Shown here: in pieces, positions 35,601-50,600 of the stretch
Layout of the letters: every line of letters begins with the position of its first letter
Numbering within the stretch: the first letter of the stretch is position 1
From: Gavia stellata
Lineage: Eukaryota > Chordata > Aves > Gaviiformes > Gaviidae
NCBI RefSeq assembly: GCF_030936135.1
Contig: NC_082598.1
Span: forward strand, 31,614,687-31,678,686
Length of the DNA: 64,000 nt
Direction: 5' to 3'
Translations under genes and position numbers: made by a program
The notes under the pieces: model-generated
Seen by the model: the letters and a program-made list of their open reading frames with translations, nothing else
The model's database searches: none
Told to the model about the DNA's origin: nothing

Positions 35601-38600
35601 GCAGTCTCATGCATCACTAGATACTGACCACTGTATACGATAGAACATCTGCATGACCACCATTCACATTCAAAACACATCCCATGCTATAGCTTAATCA
35701 TATTAACCACATTAACCACATTAATTTTGTTAAGTGCTAGTGGAAAGTATGCCAAATGGTAGTGTGTGATACCCATGTCAACTTGTGGATTTTCTCTAAC
35801 TCATGTCATTTCTGCCTAAAGCAGCATGAGTGAATGGCCTGAGCCAGGAGAGATATGCAGAGGTCAGACCTGTCCCACTGAGCAATCCAGATTTGCAGTG
35901 GTCTTCAAAGCAACTGTATCCTCTTCTCCAGGCAGTGGTGGTGACCTCCAAGGGGTGGTCAGCAATGCTTTAGTCCAACCAACCATACAACAACTCATCT
36001 GGAAACCATCCTACTATAGTAGTTCTGCTCAGGAAAGTCATTACAGAGCAAAGGCACAAATCTGGCAAGCCAGAAAGAGGAGTAAGATCCTAGGTGTGAG
36101 CCCTTTCACAGGGCTGCTAAAAGGAATGGAGAAACCTGAACACATTTTAGGCAGAATTAGGCAACCGATGAGCTGATTCCTTGCCTGGATGAACAGCAGC
36201 ACTGTCCTGAATTTCCTACGTGCTCTTTCCATTTTTTAGATACCCTCTATGCCCTAGCATACATCCCAGTCCAGTTGTAACAGCTTTCACTCCAGAATCT
36301 CCAAGGTGCCGTATTCAGGGAGAAAACAAGGCCCCAGCTAAACCTACAGCTCTTATGTTACACACTACACCCCTCTTACCCAGCGTAATAAGAAATTAAG
36401 GAAGAGACAGGAATCTCACATGGAATTATATGCACATAATATATAAACAAAACTTTTCTTCCAGTAAGTATCTGAATCAAATTTTACAGGAATATGTCTG
36501 TGTTGGTGCTCTTACAACACGCTGCCAAGCAGATTCATTTGGCCTGCTAAAAAATCTTCAATTCTGAGAAAGCTGCTTTCTACAAAGCCAGCAAAGTAAC
36601 TTCAGTTGCATGGGCTCTCAAGTATGTACTGATACTAAAATGTCTTCCCTAGTGCCTCTCTTAGTCTTTAGATTTCAGGCACTATTTCAGGCACTACTGA
36701 AAGAAAAATTTTGAGCCCTTTGTATCTATATTGCTTAATATTTTTGGTTTCATTTCAGCAGATTTCTCATTTTGAGGAAGCTCAGAAAAAAATCAAATAC
36801 GACATAAACACATTTCAGATCAAAAAATAATGTATATCCTGTCTTAACAATTTTTTTAGAACAAAGTAGAGCTAAAATACATTTGAGACATAAGGAAAAT
36901 TTTCACAGTAACCATAACAACTTTGTTTCAAAGTGGTGCTTGTGGGTAAGATATTTTGAATCACAATGTTTTTTAAAGGGAATAAGGAACAAACAAAACC
37001 ACCGTTTTCCACTCTGCATACAGCAGAATGAATGAGCAATATACCGAGTCACTAGAACTCATTTGAACTAATACCCACAACCAAAAGTGAACTCAGCTGC
37101 AAATGAAAACTTACTAGTGAGAAATACTGGTCTATACAAGAACTAAAGAAACCTTATCCCTCCCAGATAGCCCCCCACTCTATGGCTTTGACTGGGAAGC
37201 GCAGGGAACACCTTCTGCATTCTTTTTCCTCTTTTCTTCCCCTGGGCCTTTTCTCTCTGGTGTCTCTGGTACTCTCTGGTAGTGAAGAATGAACCACTCT
37301 GGAAATAGAGACAGTTGAAATACTCCCGATAACACTGAGCAGAGACTACATCAAGCCTATCTGATGTTGGCAGTTGTCAACCGTGGCAGTCCCTATGGTT
37401 GCATTCACCTGTAAACAAGCATTTTCTTTCACTCCCTCGGGAAGAAATGAAGAAAGCCTAACTGATATGTCACCTGAAAATTACCCTCCTCAACAACATA
37501 CCAGTGAGCTAGCTGCTGCAGAGGTCCGATTAACACAGGGCTAACAGGAAAGAAATTGGTATCTGTTAGTACAGCTTTTTCACAAGTAGAATGAATTACA
37601 GAGACTAGCAAAGAATGCCTCTATCTAGGACAAGTTTGTCCCCAGACAGGTTATTGTATACAAGTATGCTCCACTGAAGCTGTATGTGCAAGCAAAGGTC
37701 AGATATTTTTGCCATCACACAAAGCTCAGTGACTATAAAGTATCCAACCCCCATAACCTGGCTTGCCCTTTTAGAATAAGACACTTGCAAAGGCATTTAT
37801 CACATCAGTATGACTGCAAACAACTGTGTCAGTTACTGTGCACTTTCATGTTTGCTCTCTTTGATGAAACACCACAATTGTGGGTGTTTTTTTAAATAGT
37901 TATTTTTGCAAAGATTTAGAAAATGCATGAGAAACCACTTTCCAAACTAATTTGATAATCAAAATGAGGTCTTAAAGCAAATTCATAATTAGAAACAAAG
38001 AAACATTAAAAAACTGCAAGAGATCATATTTCTGTGGTTTAAGTAATTGCATGGCATCCTTTACCTTCTAATATTAAAAAATAAAAGTTGAAGACTGGAG
38101 AAAATAAAAAAATATATTACTTCCGCAGAGTAAGATAACGCAAACTTTAATTTTTACTAAAAAACCCCAATATTTTTGATTGACCTGCACTGAGAAAAGG
38201 AGAGGTTCTGTACTAGGAGAACTGCGTTTGTTATCACACAAATATTCTTGTGTGACTTAAGGCAAAATTCTCCATTCCTCAGCTCCCCACAAAAGGGAGC
38301 TTTGTTAAGAGTTAAGGATCAGATTTTTCAGATCCCTACCCAGTTTAAAGCTCTCCATGTGTGTAAAACCAAAAGTATGACATGAATGCAGAACGCTAAG
38401 TCTTGATGCTAGTGTCAGTGACTCAGAGCCCAATTTATTACTATGCTGATACAGCACTTTGTATCTTCCAAACAGCACTTTTCTCCTCTTTAATGTCTTG
38501 AAAGACAAAACAGCTCACCGGTTATTCTCAAAGGTGTTACCAGTAAAAGTTCAATATATTAGGGAACAGAAGAAAGAAATGTTCCTTGCAGATTAGTTAA

Positions 38601-41600
38601 ATGTACATCCACTATCTTGATAACGGTTTTCAAGAGAAGGCAAAACCAATGTCAGAATTGACAAAAATGCTGGCAAATTAATAAGCAATAGCTTGATTTT
38701 AATGTCACCTCTGCTCCATCTTTCTCTGGAGAGGCAAGTCCTGAGGAAACCGCATACTTCATTCTCATTCTCTCTGTCCTTTCCCCACTCCCACCACCCA
38801 ATGCAGGTAACCCATATCTGTGTCTTTCCCTTACCCCACACGATGCAGGTAATCCAACGTCAGCAATAGAGGCTTCCAAAACACCGGCTTTTATTCCAAC
38901 AGTAGCAAATGAAGGAGGAAAACACTGGACTGTTAATGAAGTCAGAGCTTTGATACGCATATGGTCAGACAAAAATATCCAGCAACAACTGGAGGGGACA
39001 GTGAGAAATAAAAGAATATTTGAACAGGTTGCTGCTCGACTTCAAAAGTTCGGAATTGACAGGGACTGGAAGCAGTGCAGGACAAAATATAAAAATCTGA
39101 AACATGAATACAAGAGTGTAAAAAGTGCCCAAGACTCAGGGAATACAAGTAAAAGTATGAAATTTTTTAATGAACTGGATGCTATTCTGGGGCACAGCAC
39201 CATGGAACAAGCAAGTAAATCAGATAATGATGAAAGTGAGAGACCTCCAGAATGGACAGAAGCAAAATCAGAAAAGGACTCCATAGGTAAGTACTTCATA
39301 CCCATATATAATTTAAAATTTTTAGTTTTCCAGCACTAGAGAGACCTTAAAAGAACAAAAAAAAAATGCAAACAGCTAGATTTAGATTAACCAATTTGCT
39401 GGGGGGGAAAACAATGAATGGAAATTTACTATTTTGTCCAGTTGTTCACTTTACATTGTAAGGTAATCTTTACAACTGATTCTTTTTTTAATAGAATTGA
39501 GAAATAAAAAAGAGTAAAAAGAGATGAAGACGTAGGATAAGATAACTTGATACAGAGAGATCATTCCAGTTAAAATCATAGCAGAAGAGACTGTTTTCAG
39601 CTTAGCTAAAAAAATGGATGAGAGAGATAGTCAGACTGGTACTGAAAAAATGTAGACATCGAGCAAAAGAAGTCTGTAGTTACAGACATTAGTTAAAAAA
39701 TTAACATTTAAACTGTCTTTCTCTTATGGTCCCCAGTAGCCCTGTTTTACTGGCCTTTGGAGCAAGAGTCCGAAACTAGTGAGACAACTATTGTGAAAAT
39801 AGCAAAAGGAATAGCAGCAAGAATGCCAGCAGACCTTGCCTTTATTTTTGTGTAGTTATTGATAAATAACTTGGTAACGGATGGATTCATGCAGAATTAG
39901 AGTAGGCTGATGAACCTACACTACCCAGGAGTTAAAACATTTTTTATTGGTATGTACAACCAAAAACAGGCCTGTTGCTTAAGAACAGAATTAAACATAA
40001 AACTCTTTATTATACAGTAAGAAGCTTACACAGGGGATGATATAAGACTAGAAGCTAGTAAAGTAATGGAAGAAGACAAGAAAAATATAACACAGTCTCT
40101 GGCTGAAAACTACGAGAGCATTTTGGGGAAAGATTCACTCTTCAGTTGCTGTTTCTAGGCTCTTTGGTAATGTGTCTACTACTGCCTGCTGGCATAAAGA
40201 GCATCCTAGGTTGGACGGATCTTTTGATTTGACACAGCACAGCTGTTCTTATGTAGTACACAAATGCAGTGCCCTAATTAACATAGCATTATTTACGCAG
40301 AAATGCCTGGAGACACAGGTGAAGAGGACTCTGTTAGTAATATGTCAGAAGACCTACGGGTTGCAGATATAAAGAAAGTTTCTGACTCAGGTAAACTGAA
40401 AAGTCTTCTCTTTTATATAAATCCCTAAATTTAGTAAGTTAAGATGGATTTCTAAAATAAGCCCACATTGTAATGACAGAAAATGCAGAGGCCTAAAAAA
40501 CTTTTAAGCAGGAGATAATGTCATAGTGATAACCATACTTTCAATAAATACTGGCACATATGCACATTTACAGTGCTCTGCGAAATTTGATAAAAACAGT
40601 CTACTAAGTAATTTTTCCAGACTCATGAGCCAAGATGTAAAGAAGATGAAACTACTGGTCTAAGCAAGTTGAATGCAATGTATTACTGTATTTACTTTTA
40701 CTTAAACTATGTCTTCCCAAGGATTAGAATTGTTCAGTCTCCTGTGCATAAACTAATACGGCATTCTCTTTTTCACAATATAATGTGATCAGTGTTACAA
40801 TATAATTGTGTAAATGCTCATGTCAGGGGATCAAAACTTCATTTAAGAGTACGGCTACTACCCCTGAATATGAAGGTCATACACTCTTTACAAAGAAACA
40901 TGGTTTACACCTGAAAGCATAACTTTCAGGGGACGTGGGAATTTAACATTCAGCTAGAGACACATGAAAGTCTCGAAGGCTAATGGGCTTGACTGTCCAC
41001 AACAGAGGACCTCATGATCTCTTCCAGTAGCATGAGGCAGAATATGGTCTAAATTAGGCATTAAGGAGAAGTCTTTCAGAATTTAAAATGGTCAAATGTG
41101 AACTTGAAAGATTTTAATGTCAAATTAAAAATCTTCTGACAGATAATGTTACTGTAAACACTACTCCAGAGAAACTGGCAGCTCTGCCTATAGCGAAAGA
41201 AACAGCTATGACAAGTAAGTAAAGCCATGGTTGATCATGAGAGGTAATTTGAAGTACACTGGACAGTAGTATTCTTGTTTTACCATTCAAGGGCAATTAC
41301 ATTTATTAATTTAAATTTGCTAACAAAGAAATATATAACTGGCCTTTTACCAGATCACCGTAGGCACCTGAGGCATTCATTAGGGAAAAACAGATTGTCG
41401 TGAAAAGTGCATTGCTTATAGGGACCTCATTTTGAGAGAGACAAAATATATAAGAAATCATAAATAATACTTTGTGGGATCCAATTAAAACTACTTGTAA
41501 AATGCATCAAATTCCATTTCTCCCCTCAACAAGTAAAATTACTACATACACATGAACAGTAGTAAGACAGTGTAATAATACATAGGCTCAGCAGTGCCAC

Positions 41601-44600
41601 TAAACTGTCATCTGACATAGTTTTCAACTGCCTGAAGCTACATAATATCGTAACTTTTTGGATTGCAATCTTCCAAACAAGTTACTTAAGACGAAGTTAA
41701 CTGAATACTTCCAGTAAAGTTCTGAGTACTCATTTTTGACATTCCTTTAGGATAAGTGTTAGGTGCTAGATATCTATAGCTTACCTTGGTTACCATTACC
41801 TTGTCAGATATTTTTTAACTGCATATTTTGTTTGTTTCTGGGTAATTGTAATTGCAATCTGATTTTGTGGGGAAAGATTAAAATGGCAAGTGTTTCAGAA
41901 GTGTCTCTGGCTCAATCTATCCACTCTAAAGACTACTGTTCAAACTTCTGTGGGGAAAAAAAGGCAAAACCACAGCACTCCATCATGAAGAGATGCAGTT
42001 TCAGTTTCCAAAATTCTTTCCCTCATTCCCAAATGAACAATACAGACTCATATCATTTTATCACAGGTGGTAAAGAACACCTAGACTTTAATGTTATTAA
42101 TGGTAACATAATTAGCTATTATATAAAGCAGAGAAAAGATGCATGCTTTTTATATTACAATATCATGGAGCCCCTTTATTCTCTAATTGTGGTACATGTC
42201 TTTCCTAGACAGTTCAAATAAATTTAAAGTGCAACACTGGTAAGTAAAGAGATTGTATGTACCTCTGCGTTCATAAATTTACTTGCTGATAAATAGTGAA
42301 AAAGGCAGTCAGGCAGGGATACCATATTACATTGGTTCTTTGATATCAGTAGATGTCTGACAATTGATAGCCTTTAGGATGTGACTTCTTAAGGACTACT
42401 CCATATTCGACAGAACTTTTGTAGAAAACTGGTTCTCAACAAGCATGTAATTATAATTTATATATACATATTCATGCCTTTTTGTAAAAAAAAAAAAAAA
42501 AAAAAAGACGTAAATAAGAATTGAGAAATTCTGTTAACCTTGTATCAGGATATCTTCCTCATTAGTACATGGAGTTAATGTACTCTGCAGTCAGAGTTAT
42601 ACATACACTTGTCTAGATACATACTAGCTAGCCTGGGCAGACATCTGCTTTCTGGCAACTGCAGCTGTGTAAATGCGCAGACGTGCACAAGCTCCCTCAG
42701 AAGTGCATATGCTTCTCACGATCTTACGTGTGGATCTGAGTTATTAACCACAGTTACATTGTTGCCACTGCCAATCTTTATAAATAGTCCAATCAGATTT
42801 GCCGTACTCCAGTAAGGAAAAAATGAAGATGGTATTCGTCAAAAGACAAGTGCACCAGTTTCAGGAAAATACCTAGTTATTTGATGTTTCATGGTATTGT
42901 TTTTCTCCTCTGCCCACATGCATTTGCTCACATGCCCACCTGGGAAGGAAAAGACAAGGTAAATAAATCCTTCCACGTCCTGCAGTCTGTTACCAGTTCA
43001 CTGAAGTGTCTCCGGCGGCGCTGCCCTGGAGTACCTTTCTCAGCAGAGTGGCCAACAGAGGGTGCGAGAGCATCACAGCAGTCACAAACCCCATTTCATC
43101 CCAGCAATCACAAACCCCATTTCATCCCAGCAATCACAAACCCCATTTCATCCCAGCAATCACAAAACCCATTTAGTTTTTTGCAGAAGCGGCCTAGGAA
43201 AGGCTAGGGTCACTGTAAATTCTTCTCTTTTCTGGTAAAAGATACCCATATTAAATCAATCTGGAAATAAAACCTTATTTAGTCATTTTGACTGCTGTTT
43301 TCTATTTCATGGGATCACTTTTAAGGACAGTTAATTACAGAAATCTATTTAGAAGAGCAAATGGCTTCAGTTTGCACAGGCAGTAGTCAGTCAGTTTTAA
43401 CTCCATGTACATGTATGCTCCACATGTGTCAGAGTTTGCAGTATGACCACAAACTGTGTATAGTTGTTGGATTAAATCCAAAGTGGCATGGGAAACAACA
43501 GTGGAGATGAAAACAAGATTCCAAGGGATGTCAGTAGCCTGATGTTCTTAAAAAATATCTACAGCAAGTATTTTGTTTCAAACAAATTACTTTTCTTGTC
43601 ATTATTTTTTTCGCTTTTTTGGTGCCCTGTGTACTTTACTATATGTCCCTCTCATGACAAATATGGAATAAGTCATGACATTGCCGAGATATATTCCTAA
43701 GCAAGGGCTTTTTAAAAGTTGGTTGTTTAAAGTCTAGATCTTAAGTTGGTACACATTCAAGCACTTATGTTGGCTTCTTTTGAAAGTTTACTGCTGTGTG
43801 CTTGGAATTTTAAAATGTACAGACATAAAGTCAAAAGATAATGTTTTAATACATATGCCCCAGGCTGGTGTGAAGCAGCGTTTCAGAGAAGTGCAAAAGC
43901 AAAAGTTCTTGATTATTCACTGGCTTAGCCCAAGGAATACTCAGGCTGCAGACACAAACTCCTGACTGTGCATCCAGAGCTGTCTGTAGGCAGTCTCAGA
44001 GATCTGCATGACAGAGATGGCAGCAACTTTGCAAGCTGTTGGAGAGTAAACATAGGCCACATACTGAAAAATTTTCCCTAGCTTTGACATTCCCCACTCC
44101 CATTTTATACTATACAAGACACACATGAGAGTAAGGATTAGGAGACAAATTACTTATCTTGCCTCGTGAGCCAGAAAACAGGATAAATAGTGATAGTGAC
44201 AGAGTGCCAAAAGAGAACAGAGCTTCTATCAGTCTGAGCGGGTAAAAGGAAGGAGTGCGACAGCATTGCTCTGGTGGCCTTGTGAGCAATGCTTCAAACA
44301 TGAAGTAGAGATTAAGCATATTTGCTGGCAACTGTCTATAGCTTCACTAAACAATGCGGACGGAGCCACTGTGTTTTATCCATGCCAGAAACTGCCGATG
44401 GTTTGTTCTGTTTGGCTCAGTCTTGCTCTCCTCGTGCCCTCCCTCCAAAAACTCTGAACGGTGGCTTAGAAAAAAAAGCCGGGCTCCCTACCCACAGTCT
44501 TGCCTCGCCAAGGAGAAAACAAAAAAGGCGCATGATGTTGGTCACATCATAAAGAACGTCCAATGCAAACAAGGCCGTATTGATTTGGGGGGTAATTTTT

Positions 44601-47600
44601 AATAAAATGGCTCTAGATTATGCTTTATTGCTCAATGTTTAGCAGCAATATTCTTGAATGGACTGAGAACAGGCTGGGAGCCAGAAACTGCTGTCATCGA
44701 TCCGCAGTGTGGCCTTCACCACTTAATCTCTGTACAGCAGTGTCCTCACCTGGAAACGAGGATCGGAAAGACCACTTGCATCATCTGCCTGTCCACCCCT
44801 CCGTCCCAGGGCGGAGGGGTGGAGTTCCCCCTTAAACAGCAGAGGGCCAATGGCAGAGGAGCGGAGATCTCCTCCCCGTGGAGGGGAGCCCAGGGACACC
44901 TCTGTCACCAGGCTGTCTGATGCAAACCCCTCCAAGCCACAGCAGGGGGGATGCTCTGACGACAGGCATTTAGTACTTTGCCTTTATCACGCAGACAGGC
45001 AGCCTTGCAGATCAATCATCCAGGCACAGCACCCTGATGCAATGTCGGTGAACGGACCCTTGTCCCTTTTGGGGCTAATTCAGTGTCTCTTGGCATCAGT
45101 CACTCGGGAGACTTGCAGTATGGAGCACCCCTTACAAAAGTCACTGTCTTGCCTGTTCTGCTGCATAGAGGTTCACCAATTACTACATGTCATACAACCA
45201 CGATCAGCGAACCATTCTACAAATTCTGATCCAGGCTTAAATAACTTAAGAGTTTGCACATTTCATCTATAAACTTATCTTATGCAGCTGTTACTTGTAC
45301 ATGCATACACTCTGCTCTTAAGCCCACTGCTACAGAGAAATGGCAGCTTTAGTGTATTAAGAGATGAAATCTTTAACAACAGTTATCATTGATGGCATTC
45401 TGAAGTTAGCGATCATCAAGACATAACTCAAGACCTGCTTAGTTAATAAGAACTCTGTAAATATTTTTTTTACAGAAATCATTGAAGATGAGGGTGACTT
45501 TGCCAACTCCACCCCAGCAGCTCTGGAAGCTACACAAATAAAGAAGGAGACAATTGACATAGGTAGGTCAAGACTGTCTTGATGTTTATAACAGCACATT
45601 CTACTTTACTGGCAACTGCATATTTCTAAGATTTGCATGTTATTCCCGCGCATTATACTCGTTCTACTTCCAGGTTATAATAAAACCTGGTTTTTGTTTG
45701 ATTTCATAGTGCAAAAATGCATAAACACTTATTTCTCCTTCCCCCAATTAATAACAAATCTTATTTTCTCAGACAACATACTCCTCACTATGCTAGACGT
45801 GATAAATCTGCATTTGATTGTGACAAATACTGTTCTTTTTCATACACAGTTGCTAGAGAGGATAAACTGGAGAGCTAAACAGCTGTCTCAGAAACAGGGA
45901 ACATTTTATGCCTTGTCTGTCTTTTCAAACTACTTCATGACAGTGCATTTAATTTCAGACTGTTCACTATCAAACAATTGCCATAAACATTCTGAATTAT
46001 TTTACAAGTAAAACTGAAATCAGAGCCTGAGCAATATGTAGAAGTCATACATTCAACGACAAGTATTCAGGAGAAGATCTGTTTTATTAAAAACGTTAAA
46101 ATTTAACATTAGACTACAGTAGGGATATTAATCTTCTGCAATAAATGAGCATAGAAACCATGGAAAGTCATGAAAAAAAGGCATCAGAGGAAATAACGAT
46201 GACATTGAAATCTATTGACCTGACATCCTGGATCAAAACATACTTTATGGTAGTGTTGTTTACACGCAGAAGTTAATGGAAAGAATAAAAAATTCTATTA
46301 TAATTATTCTGTGAACAACAATTCCTTGCCCTTTTACATTGAAAGTTTCTACCATAAGAGTATTTCTATTGTATGCATCAGTATTTCTGTGATCCAGGCA
46401 AGAGCTTCCTTCTCAGCAATTATGTTACCTGGAGTTTGGGTGTTGAGACACCCTATCCAACACAGCTTTTACAACTGTTTGCATAGGCTGATCTTGATTA
46501 TGAAAGACAACTGTAAGGAGTATGACACTGAGGACAACTTCAGAGCAATGCTATCACAGCAATGACACACAGAAACACAAGTTACATTGAGGGTAAAGTA
46601 AAGCTGTGTCCCTGAAAGTTCAGGGACATAGCGAGGTCACACTAATGCAAAGAGAAGAGTTCATACACAATGACACAGAATAAAATGTCATGCAAATCAA
46701 CTAACTGCCTTATACACACAAATTACCTGTTCCTGTCATGTAATATCCAACTGACAATACTAATCAAGCAAGTCAGCAGTACACAAGTGCCATTGCCAAA
46801 GGCAGAAAGAGATTAGAGAGCCAGCATGGTTGAGAGAATGAGCACATGAATGAAAGCCATGGGGTTTTTTGGTAATAGTTTAAAAAAAAAATTAAAAAAA
46901 ATCACTCAAGAGCCCAGAAGTAGACGTACTGCTCTATTTTGGCCCAAGCTTGTATTTCCAATAGCTGCAAATGTTAAAGGAAGATGCAAGAATTTTCTTA
47001 AGAGTTATGGCGTAGACTATTTATGAAAAAACACTTTTTTTCTAGTGCCCCAAGTAAATCACACACACATGCTTATAAAAGTATAATTTCCAATTCTAAG
47101 TTTTCCATAGGTATAAAATTTATTCCTGCATATGGCTTATGAAAACAAGTATTTGCCAAATCACTTAAGAGATAGCAAGTTATAAAGCAAATATTAATTC
47201 CAAGTACTACTCTGTACATATGTTAGCAAGTACCATTATAGAAAGCTCATCAAATGAACCACTGCTTATTTATCAACGATCTCTTATTTCTAACAAAGTC
47301 TAAACCATGCACTCAGTTTTTCAAAACATATAAGGAATATTTACTTCTACTCTTTACTGAAAACTGTATTGAAGATAATTAGTCTATGACATCCCCTACC
47401 AAAACGATGAGAACTAACCTTTCTCTCCCCCCCAACCCAAAAAGTAATTCCACACAAAAGTGAACTTTCAGCCTCAGAGAAGTCCAAGCATGAGGAAATG
47501 AGCCCACAGTCAGCAAAGCTGGGCTTTGATGTCCATAGATGATTTCAAGAATTCTGAGGACTTCTGAATTTTACTTCTGAAAGGAATAGTTTTTGTGCTG

Positions 47601-50600
47601 TGAAAGAGTGCAAAGCTGTTATAACCTCAGCTCTGCACAGGGAAAAAAACCCTGGCAGGTAGACATGCAGAAAAATAATATAATGATGTTGCTATCCTGT
47701 TAGAGATGGAATTTTGAAGAGAACTCAGATGCTGGTAGAATGAAAAATAGTTCTTCTGTCTTCCCTGTTTTGTCATTTAAGCCGCATAGAATAGTTTCGG
47801 ATAGAACCATCCCTACATATAGAAAGTGGAATTTAAGCTGAGGCTAGAGATTTCCACAAAAGCATTAATGAATTGGGTTCTTTCCAATTTTTCTTCTCCT
47901 TATGTTATCTCCATCACAAAAGCTCTGTATCAGAGACTAGCCTTTCACCCAAAAGTAAACAAACATGGCTTTCTCCTAAAGGAAGGCAACAGCATGCAAC
48001 CTTCCCCACAAAACATAACATCCCGCCCTGCCCTCCCTCCCAGATTCAGGGAAAGGCATACCTCAAACAAAGCTCAGCTTTGAAACCCACCATGGCAGCT
48101 TACTAAAATGGACTCTAAACTACTTTTTTTTTTTGGTGGTAAAAAGGAGTCCTGAATAGAGGAGAACAAGTAGGAATAAGGAGCAAAGGTCTCTTTTCAG
48201 TTCTTTCTGCTGTACCAGGGAAACTCGCAAAGATCTGAGAAAAGCCCCATCAGCAGTATGAAATGCAGCTGATGCAAAATCACACTACACGCAGGTCTGC
48301 TGACAGGTGCCTGTGCCTCTCACGCCTCCTCATCGCATCCGAATCACGTGCACAGCTTCCAAACTCTAGAGAGGGACAGTGGTCTTCTAGGGCCCAAGTC
48401 CCTGCTCATTTCATGACAGCAGTGGGGGAGCATGCACGACCCCACGAAGGGAAAGGCTGCAGTCCAAACCCTGTTAGGTGTGAGTGAATCTGCAGACACG
48501 CCCTCACAAATGGCACCAAAGCCTCACCAAGCCTGCCCTACCCACATTGCCTAGGAAGAAAACTGGAAGCCACACCTGTGCTCATCAATGTGTACAAACA
48601 TGTTATGCAAATCAACTTACATGTGAGATACAAACCATCCACGTATGCCTGCATGTTTAACCAAGTATTTTAAATCTGTGTTGCATCAACAGCTACCTTT
48701 TGAGGAATGTGAGGGCAGAAAGAAAGATAGGGCTTATGAGAAATACCAATAAATAATTTGATTTAGGGAGGCATATGGCAGAAGACTTCTTATAACTAGT
48801 GAGTTAGACTAATGTTTTACGACATTTTTAACTGAAGATAGGTGCTACCTGCAGAGGATGACAGTAATATTAGCAATTTATTTGTCTAAGTCCAAGTCCA
48901 TTTTATTTAAAACTGTGTGTTTCTATAGATGATGATTCTATAAGCACTACCTCAGAAGACAGATCTTGTACACCAGTAGCAAAACGGATGGTGGGGACAG
49001 GTGAGTATTAATTTCCATGCATTTATTCTGAAACAAGAGTGCATTGTAATTTCAGTACCAAAGCTGGAGCAACCAGATCTCTACTGTAAACACAGCTCTA
49101 CTTTTCTACTTCTGACTCCAGTCTAGCTTTATCACTAAACTTAAAAATTAGTTTCATAGCTCTATGCCCTGTCATGAGCAAAACTTGCATTAATACTGCA
49201 GTTCAACTTTGCATTCTATACTTACCTGATGAGCAGCATCTGCCTCTTCTGAATATGTAGGTAAGATTTTTTTCTTCTATTAAATCCCCAGTAGCTTTTT
49301 CATTTGCATGATATTTTGCCTTGCCATTCTAATTTGAAACCATACTGAAAAACCATTTTCTTATCAATGCTGGTATCTTCTTGCTTTAAAGCTTAAGGCC
49401 TGTTGCTTTCCTGCATGTAGCACTCAGATACATCTGTCTTTAATTTGACAAGAACAGCAACAAAATTACACTGACAAAATGTGGAATTTTAGATGCCTTG
49501 GAGAAACAAGAGATTTCACTTGCTACATATTTTGCATACTTAAGAGAAATGTAATCATGTATGGATATTAACATTGTAAAGTTAAAAGATTTTCATAACA
49601 AGAGATTATTATAGACATTAATTAATCCTTCAGCTTGTTACAAAATCATTACCTACAATTATAATTCAATGTATGTATATTCAGCAATACTCAGTTGTTT
49701 CTTTTATATTTTCAGACAATCATACTCCCTTGGAAGAAGCACAAAATCACTTTAAAGTTATTACAGTTAATGATACTGGAGCAGGGAAACACTGGAGTGA
49801 TAATGAAGTCAGAGCTCTGATAAACATATGGTCAGATGAAAAGATACAACAAATGCTTGAAGGAGCCACAAGAAATAAAGAAATATTTGAGGAAATTGCC
49901 AGAAGGTTAATGAAACGTGGTATAGACAGAGACTGGAAACAATGTCGCACAAAGTATAAAAACCTAAAATATGAATACCGTGCACTGCAGAAGGAAAATG
50001 AGCATCTTGGTAATCCCAGGAGAAAAATGAGATTTTACGATGAAGTTGACTGTATCTTAAGAAGACAGCCTCTGGGTCCCTCGAGCTGGGGATGTGAAAG
50101 TTCAAGTCTCCTATCAGGTACTAAAAACTTCAGTGATGAGATAAAGTGCTTAACATGAAACTTAAAAGTCGCCTGTTGACCCATGCTGTAGGGGTGAAAT
50201 ATGTGCCAGAATAGGGAGGGAAAATAACTGAAGAACCTGTATCTGCATGGTCACGTAGGCAATACTCAGCTAACAGAAATGGTCTTTGGAGGAGTTTAGA
50301 AGTGAGAAGTGAAAGCACCTGAAGCGTTCAGTGTTTCTGGAGAATCTTTGTGGTTTGAAGCTCAAGTGAGATACAGTGAAATGGTGCTAGAAAACATGGC
50401 AAGTTTTAGAGGTGATCTAGCAGGCTTGTAAAGTCTTATGGATAGAGGGCTGCAAGCTCATACCATTTAGAACCGCAGAAATCTGTAACAAGCCAAGTGC
50501 AAGGACTCCATAAAAGCAGGGTATCCAGCTCCCTGAGCTGGAAGACAAGGATGGAGAGCAAAATAAACTCCCCATGATCCAGGAGGAAGCAGTTAATGAC

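Larger units (their letters stand above)
41215..45475 (+). other. Nested-gene intron 5 (also PPAT intron 1), 4.3 kb
   Basis: Contains a 21-nt A-run (42486-42506), a 26-bp minisatellite (43076-43174) and a GC-rich hairpin (44792-44823). A 152-codon frame at 41763-42221 has no recognisable character. Confidence 0.55.

Noticed and set aside
35826-36176. 116-codon plus-strand frame between nested-gene exons 2 and 3
   Set aside because: It does not join the phase-1 chain, has no acidic-linker or SANT character, and is unlike any known family.
41763-42221. 152-codon plus-strand frame in nested-gene intron 5
   Set aside because: Random-looking composition with low-complexity hydrophobic start; no splice sites in the phase the gene uses.
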